Positions 1-5,581 of a stretch of DNA of 7,144 bases are shown here, in pieces. The notes under the pieces were generated by a model that did no database searches, was not told the origin of the DNA, and was given only the letters and a program-made list of their open reading frames with translations. The stretch covers positions 1 through 7,144 of the forward strand of contig DASROF010000161.1 in the NCBI GenBank assembly GCA_035647075.1, in the 5' to 3' direction. This DNA comes from Gp6-AA40 sp035647075. Its GTDB lineage: Bacteria > Acidobacteriota > Vicinamibacteria > Vicinamibacterales > UBA2999. The first letter of the stretch is position 1, and the number at the start of each line of letters is the position of its first letter. A program made the position numbers and the translations under genes.

Positions 1-60
1 TACGTGGAGAACGGCAACAGCGTCTTCATGTCGCTCAGTCTCGCTGGAGGGATTCAATGA
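1..60 (+). CDS. C-terminal end of an upstream gene (partial)
   Basis: Frame 1 is open from the window edge to a TGA at 58-60 and encodes 19 residues ending SLSLAGGIQ. The product cannot be identified from so short a tail. The support is positional: the stop overlaps the next start as ATGA, the usual sign of two co-translated genes, and the codons are GC-rich like those of its neighbours. The alternating hydrophobic pattern (VFMSLSLAGG) would suit a final beta strand, but that is only a guess. Confidence 0.55.
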   Translation, partial: YVENGNSVFMSLSLAGGIQ

Positions 61-422
61 GAGCGCGGTTTTTCGTGATGCTGCTGGCTTGTGTCGCGAT
101 CGGGAGCTCTCTCGTCGCACAAAGCGGCCGACCAGCCGCTACGCGCGACGATCACATCGCCTGGGTGGGCGAGGCGCTCAAGCGCATGCAGACGATCAAG
201 CCGGGGATGACTCGGAAAGAACTGCTCGTTGTGTTTACGACGGAGGGCGGTCTTTCCACCGCGTTACACCGGACATTCGTCAGCAAAGCCTGTCCGTACT
301 TTAAAGTTGACGTTGAGTTTGAGGCTGTCGGGCGTCCAGGGCGCGACGCAGCGGTGGAGGGTGACCTGGACCGAATCGTCAGGTTATCCACCCCGTATCT
401 GCAGTTCAGCATCATGGATTAG
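57..422 (+). CDS. small secreted protein of unknown function
   Basis: A 121-residue protein I cannot assign to a family with confidence. Residues 1-21 look like a Sec signal peptide: basic MRAR, a hydrophobic core FFVMLLACVAIG, and a likely cleavage near LVA/QS. The LLAC at 9-12 is too close to the N-terminus to be a convincing lipobox. The mature part carries IKPGMTRKEL (about residues 48-57), similar in pattern to the 'pGMt..ev' segment of small SmpA/OmlA-like periplasmic domains, then CPYFKVDVEFE (79-89), an alternating strand-like stretch. The ATG at 57 is supported by GGAGGG seven bases upstream and by the ATGA overlap with the preceding gene. It is probably periplasmic. The stop at 420-422 is followed by about 500 bases with no confident gene. 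Confidence 0.7.
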   Translation: MRARFFVMLLACVAIGSSLVAQSGRPAATRDDHIAWVGEALKRMQTIKPGMTRKELLVVFTTEGGLSTALHRTFVSKACPYFKVDVEFEAVGRPGRDAAVEGDLDRIVRLSTPYLQFSIMD

Positions 423-516
423 AAACCACTCCGTTTCCGGAGGGTCGACGCCTACTTTTCGATGATGACCAAAGTCGTCTACATGCTGTTCCTCAAGCGG
501 GCTGTGACGTAGTGGA

Positions 517-654
517 ATGACTGAACTCATCGCGAAGGTTCTCGGCCACTGGTTCCTCGAGAAAACCCTCGCCCAACTTCCAGCGCCTCTCCGTGGGTTC
601 GTCGTGTTCGTCGCGTTCTCCGGGTTGATTTTCACCGCGATATATCTCGCATAA
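517..654 (+). CDS. possible 45-residue single-pass membrane peptide
   Basis: An ATG at 517 opens 45 codons to TAA at 652-654. The N-terminal half is amphipathic (MTELIAKVLGHWFLEKTLAQ) and the C-terminal half from about residue 28 to the end (GFVVFVAFSGLIFTAIYLA) is a good single transmembrane helix. The ribosome-binding site is weak (only GTGG just upstream), and no known small-protein family is recognised. It could encode a small membrane peptide, or be a chance ORF in an otherwise gene-poor stretch. The coherent amphipathic-then-hydrophobic layout is the only argument for coding. Confidence 0.3.
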   Translation: MTELIAKVLGHWFLEKTLAQLPAPLRGFVVFVAFSGLIFTAIYLA

Positions 655-794
655 ACGACGTGGACCGTGAACCGAATCGTCCGCTCATCGCTCGGTCGGA
701 ATCCGCGTCTGGGGGAGGACACCTCTCTCAATACCTGGATGAGAGCCTCCAGTGAGGCCCGCGACACCGCGACTCGCGAACTAAGTCGTTAGGG
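655..794. other. intergenic stretch without a supported gene
   Basis: I find no convincing gene, RNA or terminator here. A GTG-started frame (667-792, 41 codons) lacks a ribosome-binding site and a recognisable product. Together with 423-516 and the repeats at 795-900, this makes a repeat-rich spacer between the secreted protein and the cysM promoter. Confidence 0.5.
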
Positions 795-820
795 AGAGGC
801 CGACGTGCACGTCGGCCTCT
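795..820. repeat. perfect 26-bp palindrome, GTAG-type hairpin
   Basis: AGAGGCCGACGTG (795-807) is followed directly by its exact reverse complement (808-820). Read on the minus strand the element begins GGTAGAGG, so it shares the GTAG lead with the hairpins at 5645-5669 and 6161-6182. No T-run follows on either strand, so it is not a standard terminator. It is probably a REP-like dispersed intergenic repeat. Confidence 0.75.
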
Positions 821-821
821 A

Positions 822-863
822 CCTTCGCGAACTTCGCCCTTCTTCGCGTCCTTCGCGGTTAAA
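822..863. repeat. CTTCGCG-type short array
   Basis: CTTCGCG or close variants recur about every 9-11 bases (CCTTCGCGAA, ACTTCGCCC, TCTTCGCGTC, CCTTCGCGGTT). The reverse complement reads as an ACCGCGAAGGACGCGAAG-like string, a type of non-coding repeat I recall from several environmental bacterial phyla. It probably has no coding role. Confidence 0.5.
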
Positions 864-870
864 GCCTTTT

Positions 871-898
871 AGTAGTTGGGAATTGGGAGTTGGGAGTT
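871..898. repeat. 7-base tandem repeat tract (GGGAGTT)
   Basis: Four consecutive heptamers, AGTAGTT, GGGAATT, GGGAGTT, GGGAGTT, run directly into the cysM promoter. On the minus strand the units read AACTCCC, AACTCCC, AATTCCC, AACTACT, which shares the pattern AA(C/G)TNNC with the longer tract at 5580-5640. The putative -35 box TTGGGA (883-888) lies within the tract. Confidence 0.75.
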
Positions 899-912
899 GC
901 GTTAGATATAAT
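883..912 (+). promoter_or_regulatory. predicted sigma70-type promoter of the cysM operon
   Basis: A perfect TATAAT -10 box lies at 907-912. The best -35 candidate is TTGGGA at 883-888 with an 18-base spacer. Transcription would start near 919, giving a leader of only about 13 bases before the ATG at 932. The operator at 911-931 begins on the last two bases of the -10 box and would cover the start site, so a bound regulator should block polymerase. The -10 is convincing; the -35 is only fair. Confidence 0.65.
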
Positions 913-931
913 CCGACTGAAGCAGTCGGAT
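911..931. promoter_or_regulatory. IscR-like operator, cysM promoter (site 1)
   Basis: A 21-bp perfect inverted repeat: ATCCGACTG, spacer AAG, CAGTCGGAT. Its core, GACTG-AAG-CAGTC with CC before and GG after, closely follows the E. coli IscR type-1 pattern as I recall it (YYGACTR-N3-YAGTCRR). The same motif appears twice before the iscR-type gene in this window (3815-3835 and 3854-3874), which identifies the likely binder. It abuts the ATG at 932, so binding would hide both the transcription start and the translation start region. Confidence 0.75.
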
Positions 932-1897
932 ATGTCTGTCGCCACCCCTGGGCTTCCCCGCACGGCAGCCTCCGTCGTCGATCTGATTGGAAATACGCCA
1001 TTGATCCGGCTGTCCGACTTCGAGGGCGGACTGCGGAATGTCGAGCTGTACGCCAAAGCGGAGTGGAAGAACCCCGGCGGATCGGTCAAGGACCGGCCGG
1101 CGGCGCGGATGATCGTGGACGGCGAGCGGAGCGGCGCGCTCACGCACAACAAGATCCTGCTCGACGCGACGTCCGGAAATACGGGAATTGCTTACGCGAT
1201 GATCGGTGCGGCGCGCGGCTACAAGGTCCGTCTGTGCGTGCCGGAGAACGTGACGCCGGAGCGCAAACGAATTCTGAAAGCCTTTGGCGCGGAGATCGTC
1301 TTTACCGACCCGATGGAAGGATCCGACGGCGCCATCATGCGCGCCAAGAAGATGTTCGCCGACGATCCTGACGTCTACTTCTATCCCGACCAGTACAACA
1401 ACCCCGGCAACTGGCTGTCGCACTACGATACGACCGCGCCGGAGATCATCGAACAGACTGGCGGGCGCGTGACCCACTTCGTGGCGGGCCTCGGCACGAG
1501 CGGGACGTTTGTCGGCGCCGGCCGCCGGCTGCGCGAGTTCAATCCGTCCGTCAAGCTGATTTCGGTCCAGCCCGACTCGCCACTGCACGGCCTCGAGGGG
1601 CTGAAGCACATGGCGACGGCCATCGTCCCGGGCATTTACGACGCGACCATCGCCGACGAGGACATCGGCATCAGTACGGAAGAAGCGTTCGAGCTGACTC
1701 GGGAGCTGGCGCGCAGCGGGTTGTTCGTTGGGATATCGAGCGGTGCCAATCTGGCTGGAGCGCTCTCTGTTGCGCGGCGGGCGAGCGACGCGGTGATCGT
1801 CGTGGTCTTCTGTGACGGCGGAGAAAAGTACCTGTCCGAGCGCTTCTGGGACGAATCGACGCCCGACAGGCGCGCGTCTCATGGAGGGACGCGCTGA
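932..1897 (+). CDS. cysM: cysteine synthase, CysM type (PLP-dependent)
   Basis: A 321-residue fold-type II PLP enzyme that would make cysteine (or carrier-bound cysteine) from an activated serine and a sulfur donor in the cytoplasm. Visible motifs: VDLIGNTPLIRL near 16-27; NPGGSVKDRP with the PLP lysine K53; TSGNTG at 80-85, the substrate loop; GLGTSGTF at 187-194, the phosphate-binding loop; GISSGAN at 267-273. Its downstream partners (JAMM peptidase, CysO-like carrier) match the mycobacterial CysM system, which uses O-phosphoserine and a protein thiocarboxylate. Where I align the specificity arginine of that enzyme, this protein has K225 (EGLKHM), so the exact substrate is open. The ATG at 932 puts the motifs at normal family positions; an upstream TTG at 890 would lie within the promoter. 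It shares one base with the next gene (TGATG). Confidence 0.9.
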   Translation: MSVATPGLPRTAASVVDLIGNTPLIRLSDFEGGLRNVELYAKAEWKNPGGSVKDRPAARMIVDGERSGALTHNKILLDATSGNTGIAYAMIGAARGYKVRLCVPENVTPERKRILKAFGAEIVFTDPMEGSDGAIMRAKKMFADDPDVYFYPDQYNNPGNWLSHYDTTAPEIIEQTGGRVTHFVAGLGTSGTFVGAGRRLREFNPSVKLISVQPDSPLHGLEGLKHMATAIVPGIYDATIADEDIGISTEEAFELTRELARSGLFVGISSGANLAGALSVARRASDAVIVVVFCDGGEKYLSERFWDESTPDRRASHGGTR

Positions 1898-2328
1898 TGG
1901 CACTGACAATCACGCCGGCGGTTGACGCGGCAATCCGCCAGCATGGGGCGGAAACATATCCGCATGAATGCTGCGGCGCGCTTTACGGCTCGAACGGCGC
2001 GGTGACCGACATCCTTGCGCTGCCCAACGTGACTGAAGAAGGTCCACGCCGTCGGTTCCGCATCAGCGACAAGGACTATCTGAAGACCGAGCGGCGGGCG
2101 TCGGAATTAGGCGCCGAGCTGCTGGGCTTTTATCACTCGCATCCGGATCATCCAGCCCGGCCTTCGCAATACGATCTCGATCACGCGTTTCCGACTTTTT
2201 CGTACATCATCGTCTCCGTTCGCGGCGGCACGCCTGAAGACATGACGTCCTGGCGCCTCCGCGACGATCGCTCGGCGTTCGACCCCGAAGATCTCGCGGT
2301 TGGCGCGTCAGAAGAATCACATGCCTAA
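1897..2328 (+). CDS. mec: JAMM/Mov34 metallopeptidase, Mec type
   Basis: A 143-residue zinc metallopeptidase of the JAB1/MPN/Mov34 family. The JAMM signature is complete: E24 in PHECCG, then H80-S-H82, seven residues, S90, two residues, D93 (HSHPDHPARPSQYD). In Mycobacterium the equivalent enzyme cleaves the bond after the carrier's terminal Gly-Gly to release cysteine from CysO-Cys. Related enzymes trim residues after Gly-Gly in other sulfur carriers. Here it sits between the synthase and the carrier, which supports the same job. It could also cut the internal Gly-Gly of the downstream fusion, which is inference. The start is supported by GGAGGG at 1883-1888 and the TGATG junction. It overlaps the next start by eight bases. 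Confidence 0.9.
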   Translation: MALTITPAVDAAIRQHGAETYPHECCGALYGSNGAVTDILALPNVTEEGPRRRFRISDKDYLKTERRASELGAELLGFYHSHPDHPARPSQYDLDHAFPTFSYIIVSVRGGTPEDMTSWRLRDDRSAFDPEDLAVGASEESHA

Positions 2329-3814
2329 CACCATTCACATTCCCACACCCCTTCGCCCGTTCACCGACAAGCAGGAGTCTGTGCAGGTCAGCGGCGGCAC
2401 CGTCGGCGAGCAGCTCGCCGATCTGACGAAGAAGCACGATGGACTGCGCAAGCATCTCTACACGGATGAGGGGAAGCTGCGGAACTTCGTCAACGTGTAT
2501 CTGAACGACGAAGACATCCGCTACCTGCAGCGCGAGGCGACGCCGGTGAAGCCGGGCGACAGCCTGAGCATCGTGCCGTCCGTCGCGGGAGGTGCGCCGA
2601 CGGAAACCCCGACGATGAATCCGCGCGCGGTTGCGGGAGGGTCGATGGACGAACTGCCGCAGCTTACGCCGGACGAGATCAAGCGCTACAGCCGCCACCT
2701 GATCATGCCCGAGGTCGGCATGGACGGTCAGCGCAGGATCAAGGCTGGCAGCGTGCTCTGCATCGGCGCCGGCGGCCTCGGCTCACCCGCAGCGATGTAT
2801 CTTGCCGCCGCCGGCATCGGCCGCATCGGCATGGTCGACTTCGACGTCGTCGATTTCAGCAATCTGCAGCGCCAGCTGCTGCACGGGACGAAGGACGTCG
2901 GCACGTCGAAGAACGAGTCTGCGAAGCGGCGCATTGAAGACCTCAATCCGCACGTGCACGTCGAGACCTACGAGACGCTGCTCACCTCGCAGAACGCGCT
3001 GGGGCTGTTCAAGGACTACGACGTCATCCTCGACGGCACGGACAACTTCCCGACGCGCTATCTCGTGAACGACGCGTGCGTGCTGACGGGAAAACCGAAC
3101 GCCTACGGCAGCATCTTCCGGTTCGAAGGCCAGGCCTCGGTGTTCGCGACGAAGGACGGCCCGTGCTACCGCTGCCTCTATCCCGAGCCGCCGCCTCCCG
3201 GACTCGTGCCGAGCTGCGCCGAAGGCGGCGTGCTGGGTGTGCTGCCGGGAATCATCGGTGTGATTCAGGCGACTGAGACGATCAAGCTGATCACCGGCAT
3301 CGGCGAGCCGCTGATCGGTCGCTTCCTGATTTACGACGCGCTGCGGATGAAATTCCGCGAGCTCAAACTACGGAAGGATCCGGAGTGCCCGGTGTGCGGC
3401 ACCAATCCGACCGTCACCAAGCTGATTGACTACGAGCAGTTCTGCGGTCTGCGGCCCGAGCCCCAGCAGGCAGCGCAGGGAGGACCGTCTGTGAGTGATT
3501 GGGAGATTACGCCTGTCGAGCTGAAGAAGAAGATGGACGCGGGCGAGACGCCGTTCGTCCTCGACGTGCGCGAGCCGAACGAATACCAGATCAACAAGAT
3601 TGCCGGCTCGACGCTGATTCCGCTCGGCGAGTTGCCTCGTCGGTATCAGGAACTGCCTCGTGATCGCGAGATCATCGCGCAGTGCAAGATGGGCGGCCGC
3701 AGTGCCAAGGCGATGGAGTTCCTGAAAACGGTCGGATTCACGAACGTAAAGAACCTGCGCGGCGGGATTCTGGAATGGATCGACAAGGTGGATCCGTCGC
3801 AGCCCAAGTATTAA
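2321..3814 (+). CDS. moeZ: fused CysO/MoaD-like carrier, MoeB E1 and rhodanese (MoeZ type)
   Basis: A 497-residue three-part protein. Residues 1-91 are a ubiquitin-fold sulfur carrier (IPTPLRPFT, KLRNFVNVYLNDEDIRYL, DSLSIVPSVAGG) very like mycobacterial CysO, which ends at this Gly-Gly. Residues 92-108 are a linker with a second VAGG (104-107). Residues about 109-385 are a MoeB/ThiF adenylyltransferase: GAGGLG at 149-154, MVDFDVVD, NLQRQ, DGTDN, zinc cysteines C282/C285 and C356/C359, and the SCAEGG cysteine C299. Residues about 395-492 are a rhodanese with DVREPNEY and loop CKMGGRS, catalytic C455. It should adenylate and sulfurate a carrier C-terminus. The ATG at 2321 is preferred over the TTG at 2300 because it starts the carrier fold. 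Separate carrier and E1 proteins are the usual state. A good internal start exists at 2645. Confidence 0.88.
   Translation: MPNTIHIPTPLRPFTDKQESVQVSGGTVGEQLADLTKKHDGLRKHLYTDEGKLRNFVNVYLNDEDIRYLQREATPVKPGDSLSIVPSVAGGAPTETPTMNPRAVAGGSMDELPQLTPDEIKRYSRHLIMPEVGMDGQRRIKAGSVLCIGAGGLGSPAAMYLAAAGIGRIGMVDFDVVDFSNLQRQLLHGTKDVGTSKNESAKRRIEDLNPHVHVETYETLLTSQNALGLFKDYDVILDGTDNFPTRYLVNDACVLTGKPNAYGSIFRFEGQASVFATKDGPCYRCLYPEPPPPGLVPSCAEGGVLGVLPGIIGVIQATETIKLITGIGEPLIGRFLIYDALRMKFRELKLRKDPECPVCGTNPTVTKLIDYEQFCGLRPEPQQAAQGGPSVSDWEITPVELKKKMDAGETPFVLDVREPNEYQINKIAGSTLIPLGELPRRYQELPRDREIIAQCKMGGRSAKAMEFLKTVGFTNVKNLRGGILEWIDKVDPSQPKY
2635..2647 (+). promoter_or_regulatory. internal ribosome-binding site and in-frame ATG before the E1 domain
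   Basis: GGGAGG at 2635-2640 lies four bases before an in-frame ATG at 2645. Initiation there would give a free 389-residue E1-rhodanese starting MDELPQLTPDEIKRYSRHL, where stand-alone MoeB/MoeZ proteins usually begin and close to the length I recall for MoeZ. The purines also encode the second Gly-Gly (GGA GGG), so the match could be a by-product of the coding sequence. Use of this start is inferred. Confidence 0.45.
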
Positions 3815-3835
3815 ATCCGACCAATATTGACGGAT
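3815..3835. promoter_or_regulatory. IscR-like operator, iscR promoter distal site (site 2)
   Basis: A 21-bp imperfect inverted repeat: ATCCGACCA, spacer ATA, TTGACGGAT, with 7 of 9 arm positions paired. It has the length and outer bases of site 1 (911-931). It starts directly after the moeZ stop codon and contains the iscR -35 box TTGACG (3827-3832), so binding should exclude polymerase. Flanking bases extend the outer symmetry (AAATCCG...CGGATTT). Confidence 0.65.
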
Positions 3836-3855
3836 TTCCAGGAAGTCGCTAAAAT
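3827..3855 (+). promoter_or_regulatory. predicted sigma70-type promoter of the isc operon
   Basis: TTGACG (-35, 3827-3832), a 17-base spacer and TAAAAT (-10, 3850-3855) form a near-consensus promoter. Transcription would begin near 3862, about 20 bases before the iscR ATG. The -35 lies inside operator site 2 and the -10 overlaps site 3 by two bases, the same offset as in the cysM promoter. This is the classic layout for autorepression by IscR. Confidence 0.78.
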
Positions 3856-3874
3856 CGGACCAGCAAGGTCGGAT
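3854..3874. promoter_or_regulatory. IscR-like operator, iscR promoter proximal site (site 3)
   Basis: A 21-bp imperfect inverted repeat: ATCGGACCA, spacer GCA, AGGTCGGAT, with 7 of 9 arm positions paired. It begins on the last two bases of the -10 box and covers the predicted start site. It lies 39 bases downstream of site 2, start to start. The two sites before iscR recall the tandem type-1 sites of the E. coli isc promoter. Confidence 0.7.
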
Positions 3875-3881
3875 ATAACGG

Positions 3882-4364
3882 ATGCTGAGGCTGTCAAAAA
3901 AGGCCGATTACGCGCTGATTGCGATGAAGCACCTGGCGCAAAGCGCCAGCCGGGCCGAGGCGCGGACGCGCGAAGGCGGCACCGGTGCGCCGTCGGCCAG
4001 CGCCCGTGAGATCGCCGAGCAGTACGACATCCCGATCGAACTCCTCGCCAAGGTGCTGCAGCGTCTGGTGCGTACGGGGCTGCTGGCATCAACGCAGGGC
4101 ACGCGCGGCGGCTACACGTTGAGCCGTCCGCCCAAGTCGATCAGCATCGCCGACGTGATCCAGGCGATCGACGGGCCGTTCACGGTGACCGCCTGCTCGA
4201 CGGAGAAACACGATTGCGAGCAGTACAGCAAGTGCAGCGTCCGCGATCCGCTGTGGCAGCTTCGCGAACGGATCGTCGCTGCCCTGAGCACAGTGACGCT
4301 TTCTGAAATGGCAACGGACCAGGATGTTGCGACCGCGCCAGTGGCGGTTGTTCGTAGAGCATGA
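3882..4364 (+). CDS. iscR: Rrf2-family Fe-S regulator, IscR-like
   Basis: A 160-residue winged-helix repressor. The N-terminus MLRLSKKADYALIAMKHLA is typical of Rrf2 proteins, the recognition segment is REIAEQYDIPIELLAKVLQRLV (42-63), and the wing is GTRGGYTLSRPP (73-84). The cluster-binding segment has C105, C112 and C118 (C-x6-C-x5-C) followed by SVRDPLW. E. coli IscR has three cysteines plus a histidine just after the third; that histidine is absent here, with R121 or D122 nearby. Residues about 21-40 form a Ser/Ala/Gly-rich insertion between the first helix and the DNA-binding helices, longer than usual. As first gene of an isc operon with two operators in its promoter, it probably senses Fe-S status and represses itself and the cysM operon. 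It overlaps iscS by four bases (ATGA). Confidence 0.9.
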   Translation: MLRLSKKADYALIAMKHLAQSASRAEARTREGGTGAPSASAREIAEQYDIPIELLAKVLQRLVRTGLLASTQGTRGGYTLSRPPKSISIADVIQAIDGPFTVTACSTEKHDCEQYSKCSVRDPLWQLRERIVAALSTVTLSEMATDQDVATAPVAVVRRA

Positions 4365-5581
4365 CAATGAAATTACCGATTTACATGGACTACCACGCGA
4401 CAACGCCCGTCGATCCACGGGTTGTTGACGCGATGCTGCCGTACTTCACCACCCACTTCGGCAACGCGGCGAGCCGGAATCACGCCTTCGGCTGGGAGGC
4501 GGAAGAGGCGGTGGAGACCGCGCGGCGACAGGTTGCGGATCTGATCGGGGCAAACCCGAAGGAGATCATCTTCACGAGCGGCGCCACCGAGTCGAACAAC
4601 CTCGCGATCAAGGGCGTCGCGGAGATGTACCGCGAGAAGGGCAATCACATCATCACCTGCGTCACCGAGCACAAGGCGGTGATCGACACGTGCAAGAAGC
4701 TCGAAAAGCAGGGCGGTCGCGTCACCTATCTGCCGGTGCAGAAGGACGGGCGCATTGATCTGGCCGACCTGCGCGCGGCGATCACGGAGAAGACCATCCT
4801 CATCACGATCATGACCGCCAACAACGAGATTGGCGTGCTGCAGCCGATCGCGGAGATCGGCGCGATCGCGAAGGAGAAGGGGATTCTCTTCCACACCGAC
4901 GCCGTGCAGGCGGTGGGGAAGGTGCCGTTCAGCGTCACCGACGCGAAGGTTGACCTCGTGTCGATGAGCGGCCACAAGTTCTACGGACCGAAGGGTGTGG
5001 GCGCGTTGTATGTGCGGCGCCGCAACCCGCGCGTGCTTCTGGCCGAGCAGATCAGCGGCGGCGGCCACGAGCGCGGCATGCGATCAGGCACGCTGAACGT
5101 CCCGGGCATCGTCGGTCTCGGCGCCGCAGCGGCAATTGCGCAGGCAGAGATGGCGACGGAAAGCAAGCGGCTGCGAATGCTCCGCGATGAGCTGAACAAG
5201 AAGCTGCACGCGAATCTGGACGAGCTCTACATCAACGGCTCGATGGAGTACCGCCTGCCGCACAACCTGAACGTGAGCTTCGCCTACGTTGAAGGCGAGT
5301 CGCTGCTGATGGGCATTAACGACGTGGCGGTCTCATCCGGTTCCGCCTGTACGTCAGCGAGCCTCGAACCGTCTTATGTACTGAAGGCGCTCGGCGCGGG
5401 CGATGACCTTGCGCACTCGTCGATCCGGTTCGGCCTCGGCCGCTGGACGACGGAAGAGGAAGTCGATTACGTCGTGGAGAAGCTGACGACGGTCGTCCGC
5501 CGGCTGCGCGAGATGTCGCCGCTCTACGAGATGGCCAAGGAAGGCGTGGACCTGGCGAAGATGCAGTGGGTCACACATTAA
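4361..5581 (+). CDS. iscS: cysteine desulfurase IscS
   Basis: A 406-residue class V aminotransferase-fold enzyme that strips sulfur from cysteine as a persulfide and passes it to IscU and other acceptors, leaving alanine. Motifs: YMDYHATTPVDPRV at 8-21; TSGATESNN at 72-80; TEHKAV with H104; HTDAVQ with D180; SGHKFYGPKG with PLP lysine K206; the mobile loop SSGSACTS with catalytic C330. The short loop and the C-terminal SPLYEMAKEGVDL ending mark a group I, housekeeping IscS rather than SufS. Its length matches the family. The first ATG (4361) overlaps the iscR stop; ATG 4367 is an alternative two codons later. No strong Shine-Dalgarno is visible, so it is probably translationally coupled to iscR. 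It may also feed the rhodanese encoded upstream. Confidence 0.97.
   Translation: MTMKLPIYMDYHATTPVDPRVVDAMLPYFTTHFGNAASRNHAFGWEAEEAVETARRQVADLIGANPKEIIFTSGATESNNLAIKGVAEMYREKGNHIITCVTEHKAVIDTCKKLEKQGGRVTYLPVQKDGRIDLADLRAAITEKTILITIMTANNEIGVLQPIAEIGAIAKEKGILFHTDAVQAVGKVPFSVTDAKVDLVSMSGHKFYGPKGVGALYVRRRNPRVLLAEQISGGGHERGMRSGTLNVPGIVGLGAAAAIAQAEMATESKRLRMLRDELNKKLHANLDELYINGSMEYRLPHNLNVSFAYVEGESLLMGINDVAVSSGSACTSASLEPSYVLKALGAGDDLAHSSIRFGLGRWTTEEEVDYVVEKLTTVVRRLREMSPLYEMAKEGVDLAKMQWVTH

Noticed and set aside
57..95. Lipoprotein signal (LLAC at residues 9-12).
   Set aside because: The cysteine is too close to the N-terminus for a full hydrophobic region and the hydrophobic stretch continues past it; a signal peptidase I site near LVA fits better.
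667..792. GTG-started frame of 41 codons.
   Set aside because: No ribosome-binding site, no recognisable domain, and only the length expected by chance in GC-rich DNA.
871..898. Tandem repeats as a CRISPR array.
   Set aside because: Units are 7 bases, directly adjacent and without spacers; no cas genes are present.
655..900. tRNA or other structured RNA in the spacer before cysM.
   Set aside because: No cloverleaf, T-loop motif or CCA end could be found; the only strong fold is the 26-bp palindrome.
902..1909. 335-codon minus-strand frame opposite cysM.
   Set aside because: It mirrors the codon pattern of cysM, whose motifs are complete, and its product has a shadow-like Arg/Val/Asp composition.
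3731..3739. GTCGGATTC in the rhodanese coding region as a further operator half-site.
   Set aside because: No matching left arm at the correct 21-bp spacing and no promoter elements nearby.
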